A stretch of 8,754 nucleotides of DNA from NCBI GenBank assembly GCA_945788485.1, contig CALZMB010000086.1:1-8754 (forward strand). Direction: 5' to 3'. Source of the stretch: an uncultured bacterium (lineage in GTDB: Bacteria > Bacteroidota > Bacteroidia > Bacteroidales > Bacteroidaceae). The notes under the pieces were generated by a model. The model was not told where the DNA came from and made no database searches. It saw only the letters and a program-made list of their open reading frames with translations. The position numbers and the translations under genes are program-made. This document shows, piece after piece, positions 7,176 through 8,754 of this stretch (the stretch's first letter is position 1; each line of letters starts with the position of its first letter).

Positions 7176-7458
7176 GATGTCTATAAATGTTTTTATCGGG
7201 TTCTGTCAGTCGTTGCAGGCATTGGCTTTCCATACATTATTATATATATAACAATGGTGTATATAATACAATCTGGCGGACGGCACACATCAGATGCCGC
7301 AGCCGTGACATGCTGCTTCTTGTCTTGGGGAGATGTTGTCGGAGCCGGTCATGCCGCAGCAAACACCCCTTTGTCTCGACAATTGAACAATGAACCAAAC
7401 AATGAAAGACAGAACGTGGTTTTAGCGTATAAATTTAAAGTTATGCAAAGTTGCACTG
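7176..7458 (-). promoter_or_regulatory. Long 5' leader of the aldolase-led operon
   Basis: If transcription starts just downstream of the -7 box at 7459-7466, the leader before the aldolase ATG is about 280 nt, long for a catabolic gene. It holds no convincing gene. It contains a 9-bp direct repeat AACAATGAA at 7386-7394 and 7398-7406, a 10-bp direct repeat ATGCCGCAGC at 7294-7303 and 7351-7360, and an AT-rich inverted repeat at 7238-7268. I recognise no known riboswitch. Post-transcriptional control or operator sites are possible, but this is inference. Confidence 0.45.
7238..7268. repeat. AT-rich inverted repeat in the operon leader
   Basis: Arms TATTATATATA (7238-7248) and TGTATATAATA (7258-7268) are complementary at 10 of 11 positions around a 9-bp spacer. 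It lies about 65-95 bp upstream of the aldolase ATG, inside the predicted leader. It could be a regulator-binding palindrome or a weak RNA hairpin; low sequence complexity makes chance formation plausible. Confidence 0.35.
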
Positions 7459-7461
7459 CAA
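7451..7461. promoter_or_regulatory. 11-bp palindrome at the predicted transcription start
   Basis: On the minus strand TTGCA-G-TGCAA is a perfect palindrome around one central base. It overlaps the 3' end of the -7 box and covers the expected start site of the operon. A repressor bound here would block initiation, so it is a candidate operator. It is short, and part of it (TTGCA) belongs to the common extended -7 sequence, so the evidence is modest. Confidence 0.3.
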
Positions 7462-7489
7462 AAGTACAAATAAATTTCCTATATACAAA
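7459..7489 (-). promoter_or_regulatory. Bacteroidetes-type promoter for the minus-strand operon
   Basis: On the minus strand the sequence reads TTTG (7489-7486), a 19-bp spacer, then TACTTTTG (7466-7459). This matches the Bacteroidetes housekeeping sigma consensus TTTG-N19-21-TAnnTTTG in both boxes and spacing. The surrounding DNA is strongly AT-rich. It is the only such motif found on the minus strand upstream of the four co-directional genes, so it probably drives all of them. Confidence 0.75.
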
Positions 7490-7509
7490 AAAAAGACACG
7501 TTTTTTTGT
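7485..7509. repeat. Perfect 9-bp inverted repeat between divergent promoters
   Basis: ACAAAAAAA (7485-7493) and TTTTTTTGT (7501-7509) are exact reverse complements around a 7-bp spacer. The left arm overlaps the -33 box of the minus-strand promoter, and the right arm presents a symmetrical TTTG on the plus strand. It could bind a shared regulator or simply be a rigid A-tract/T-tract promoter element. Confidence 0.35.
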
Positions 7510-7541
7510 TAATTTCTTCTATTAATCTCAATTTTTTATGC

Positions 7542-7549
7542 TACCTTTG
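7542..7549 (+). promoter_or_regulatory. Bacteroidetes-type -7 box for the rhodanese-MBL gene
   Basis: TACCTTTG fits TAnnTTTG exactly and is followed by CAGAGAG. No TTTG sits at the usual 19-21 bp upstream; the nearest one (7505-7508) is 33 bp away, so the -33 element is degenerate. The predicted leader to the ATG at 7662 is about 105-110 nt. Confidence 0.6.
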
Positions 7550-7661
7550 CAGAGAGACAGCATAAAAGCATGTCTGCCATTGCCTGCGCTGCAACATAAG
7601 ACAGGCTCCACCATGCACACTGCCCCAAGTTACAAGACACCATAAAGACAAACCGCAGAAT

Positions 7662-8754
7662 ATGAAAACAAAGCTTCTGAACCTTATTTCCCTCTTCGCC
7701 ATGCTGACATCCTGCAATGCGCAGGACGACATCCGCCAGATGTCAGCAAGCGAGTTCCGCGACGCGCTGAAGAGCGATGCCGCCGCCGCGCTGCTTGATG
7801 TGCGCAGCGCGAAAGAATACTCCGACGGTCACCTCCCCTCTGCCATGAACATCGACGTGCTTGAAGAAGAGGCGTTCGTCAACAAAGCGAAGTCTCTCGA
7901 CAAGTCAAAGACATGGTACATCTATTGTCGCAGCGGCAGACGCAGTATGCGTGCCGCGCGTCTGATGAAAGACCTCGGATATTCTGTAGTGAACATGGAA
8001 GGCGGCATAACGGCATGGGAGAAGGCTCAACTGCCGGTGACAAAAGCCGCTGACTGCCCTTCCGACAGCAACAAGACGGTTGCCGGCGATTGCGAGAAAG
8101 CGTCAGACACGTTCACCACCCGCAACGGCAAGACAGTTGTCATCTCGCACATCAAGCATGGCAGCCTGCGCATCACGGCGTGCGGCAAAGAGATAGAGAT
8201 AGACCCCGTCACTGCCCTTCCGCCCCGCACGGACTACTCCAAGCTTCCGAAAGCCGACTACATCCTCATCACACACACGCATCATGACCATTGCGACAAA
8301 GCTGCCGTTGCGGCGTTGCAGAAGCCGGGGACGATGGTCATCGGCAATGCAGAGGCTGTGAAGCAGATAGGCGCAGGCACGGCATTGCGCAACGGCGAGA
8401 GGCTGCAGCTGTCGTCCGACATCAGTGTCGAGGCAGTGGCAGCGTACAACACGTCGGCAGACAAGCTCGCCTTTCATCCCAAAGGCAGGGACAACGGCTA
8501 TGTCCTGAACATCGACGGCATGCGCATATACATCGCAGGCGACACGGAACCTGTCTCCGAGATGGAGGCTTTGGGCACGCTGGACATCGCCTTCCTACCT
8601 TGCAACCTGCCCTACACCATGTCTCTGGCGCAATGTGCCGAGGCAGCGAAGACTGTCAAGCCTGCCGTGCTGTTCCCTTATCACTACGGAGAAACAGATG
8701 TCGAGAAGCTTGCCGGTATGCTGCAGGGGTCTGGCATCGACGTGAGGATACGGC
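7662..8754 (+). CDS. Lipoprotein with rhodanese and metallo-beta-lactamase-fold domains (3' end outside window)
   Basis: The ATG at 7662 opens a frame of 364 codons that runs off the right edge. The N-terminus is a lipoprotein signal: basic start, hydrophobic stretch, then the lipobox LTSC with C18 as the lipidated residue. The acidic residues at 22-23 could favour outer-membrane or surface placement, but that is uncertain. Residues about 24-127 form a single rhodanese domain with LLDVR (44-48), the active-site loop CRSGRRS (C89) and EGGITAW (113-119). After a linker with two cysteines (C132, C144), residues about 150-364 form a metallo-beta-lactamase fold of the UlaG-like, Lactamase_B_3 type. 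The metal motif is HTHHDH (205-210), with AGDTE (D294) and FPYHYG (H341). Rhodaneses move sulfane sulfur and MBL-fold enzymes hydrolyse or oxidise varied substrates; the joint substrate is unknown. It is divergent from the fucI operon, so a shared role is not implied. Confidence 0.9.
   Translation, partial: MKTKLLNLISLFAMLTSCNAQDDIRQMSASEFRDALKSDAAAALLDVRSAKEYSDGHLPSAMNIDVLEEEAFVNKAKSLDKSKTWYIYCRSGRRSMRAARLMKDLGYSVVNMEGGITAWEKAQLPVTKAADCPSDSNKTVAGDCEKASDTFTTRNGKTVVISHIKHGSLRITACGKEIEIDPVTALPPRTDYSKLPKADYILITHTHHDHCDKAAVAALQKPGTMVIGNAEAVKQIGAGTALRNGERLQLSSDISVEAVAAYNTSADKLAFHPKGRDNGYVLNIDGMRIYIAGDTEPVSEMEALGTLDIAFLPCNLPYTMSLAQCAEAAKTVKPAVLFPYHYGETDVEKLAGMLQGSGIDVRIR

Noticed and set aside
7193..7237. 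A 14-codon open frame (MYGKPMPATTDRTR) on the minus strand in the operon leader, a possible leader peptide
   Set aside because: It is too short to score, has no run of regulatory codons and no ribosome-binding evidence. A frame of this length is expected by chance in a 280-nt leader.
7400..7560. Poly-A and poly-T tracts as a possible intrinsic terminator
   Set aside because: The tracts sit between divergent promoters with no gene ending nearby on either strand, so a promoter role explains them better.
1..8754. CRISPR array, tRNA or rRNA genes, insertion sequences, attachment sites
   Set aside because: I looked for regularly spaced repeats, tRNA-like cloverleaf ends, transposase frames and terminal inverted repeats and saw none. 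The DNA is ordinary gene-dense chromosome.

Overview
The window looks like chromosomal DNA from a Bacteroidales bacterium, probably Prevotellaceae. The main reasons are two divergent promoters with the Bacteroidetes -7 signature TAnnTTTG (one also has a correctly spaced -33 TTTG), A-rich leaders without Shine-Dalgarno sequences, and an N-terminal lipoprotein signal. The coding DNA is moderately GC-rich and the intergenic DNA is strongly AT-rich. The genus call is inference; the order-level call is fairly safe.

Layout. From about 7175 down to position 1, four genes lie head to tail on the minus strand and look like one transcription unit: a DapA/NanA-family class I aldolase or dehydratase (6240-7175), a sodium:solute symporter (4634-6127), L-fucose isomerase FucI (2778-4547), and a large multidomain corrinoid-type methyltransferase that runs off the left edge (1-2615). 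The only convincing minus-strand promoter is at 7459-7489. It implies a leader of about 280 nt before the aldolase. Gaps inside the unit are 112, 86 and 162 bp and hold short repeats and hairpins but no second promoter I could find. On the plus strand, a divergent promoter (7542-7549) drives a lipoprotein that joins a rhodanese domain to a metallo-beta-lactamase-fold domain (7662 to the right edge).

The most notable item is the leftmost gene. Reading it by eye gives 871 uninterrupted codons in the window. The order is a uroporphyrinogen-decarboxylase-like methyltransferase domain, a MetH-type homocysteine S-methyltransferase domain with all three zinc cysteines, an Ala/Asp/Gly/Ser-rich linker, and the start of a helical cap of a corrinoid-binding module. 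The cobalamin-binding Rossmann domain should lie just beyond the left edge. In effect this resembles a methionine synthase in which the usual methyltetrahydrofolate domain has been replaced, at least in the visible part, by a UROD-type methyltransferase. That suggests a different methyl donor.

How the genes might work together (inference): the symporter imports a sugar or sugar acid, FucI isomerises an aldose (L-fucose, D-arabinose or a relative), the aldolase-family enzyme cleaves or dehydrates a 2-keto-acid intermediate, and the fused methyltransferase removes a methyl group from an unknown compound and passes it through a corrinoid to homocysteine. A methylated sugar such as an O-methyl-deoxyhexose is an attractive but unproven source of that methyl group. 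No fuculokinase or fuculose-phosphate aldolase gene is visible in the window.
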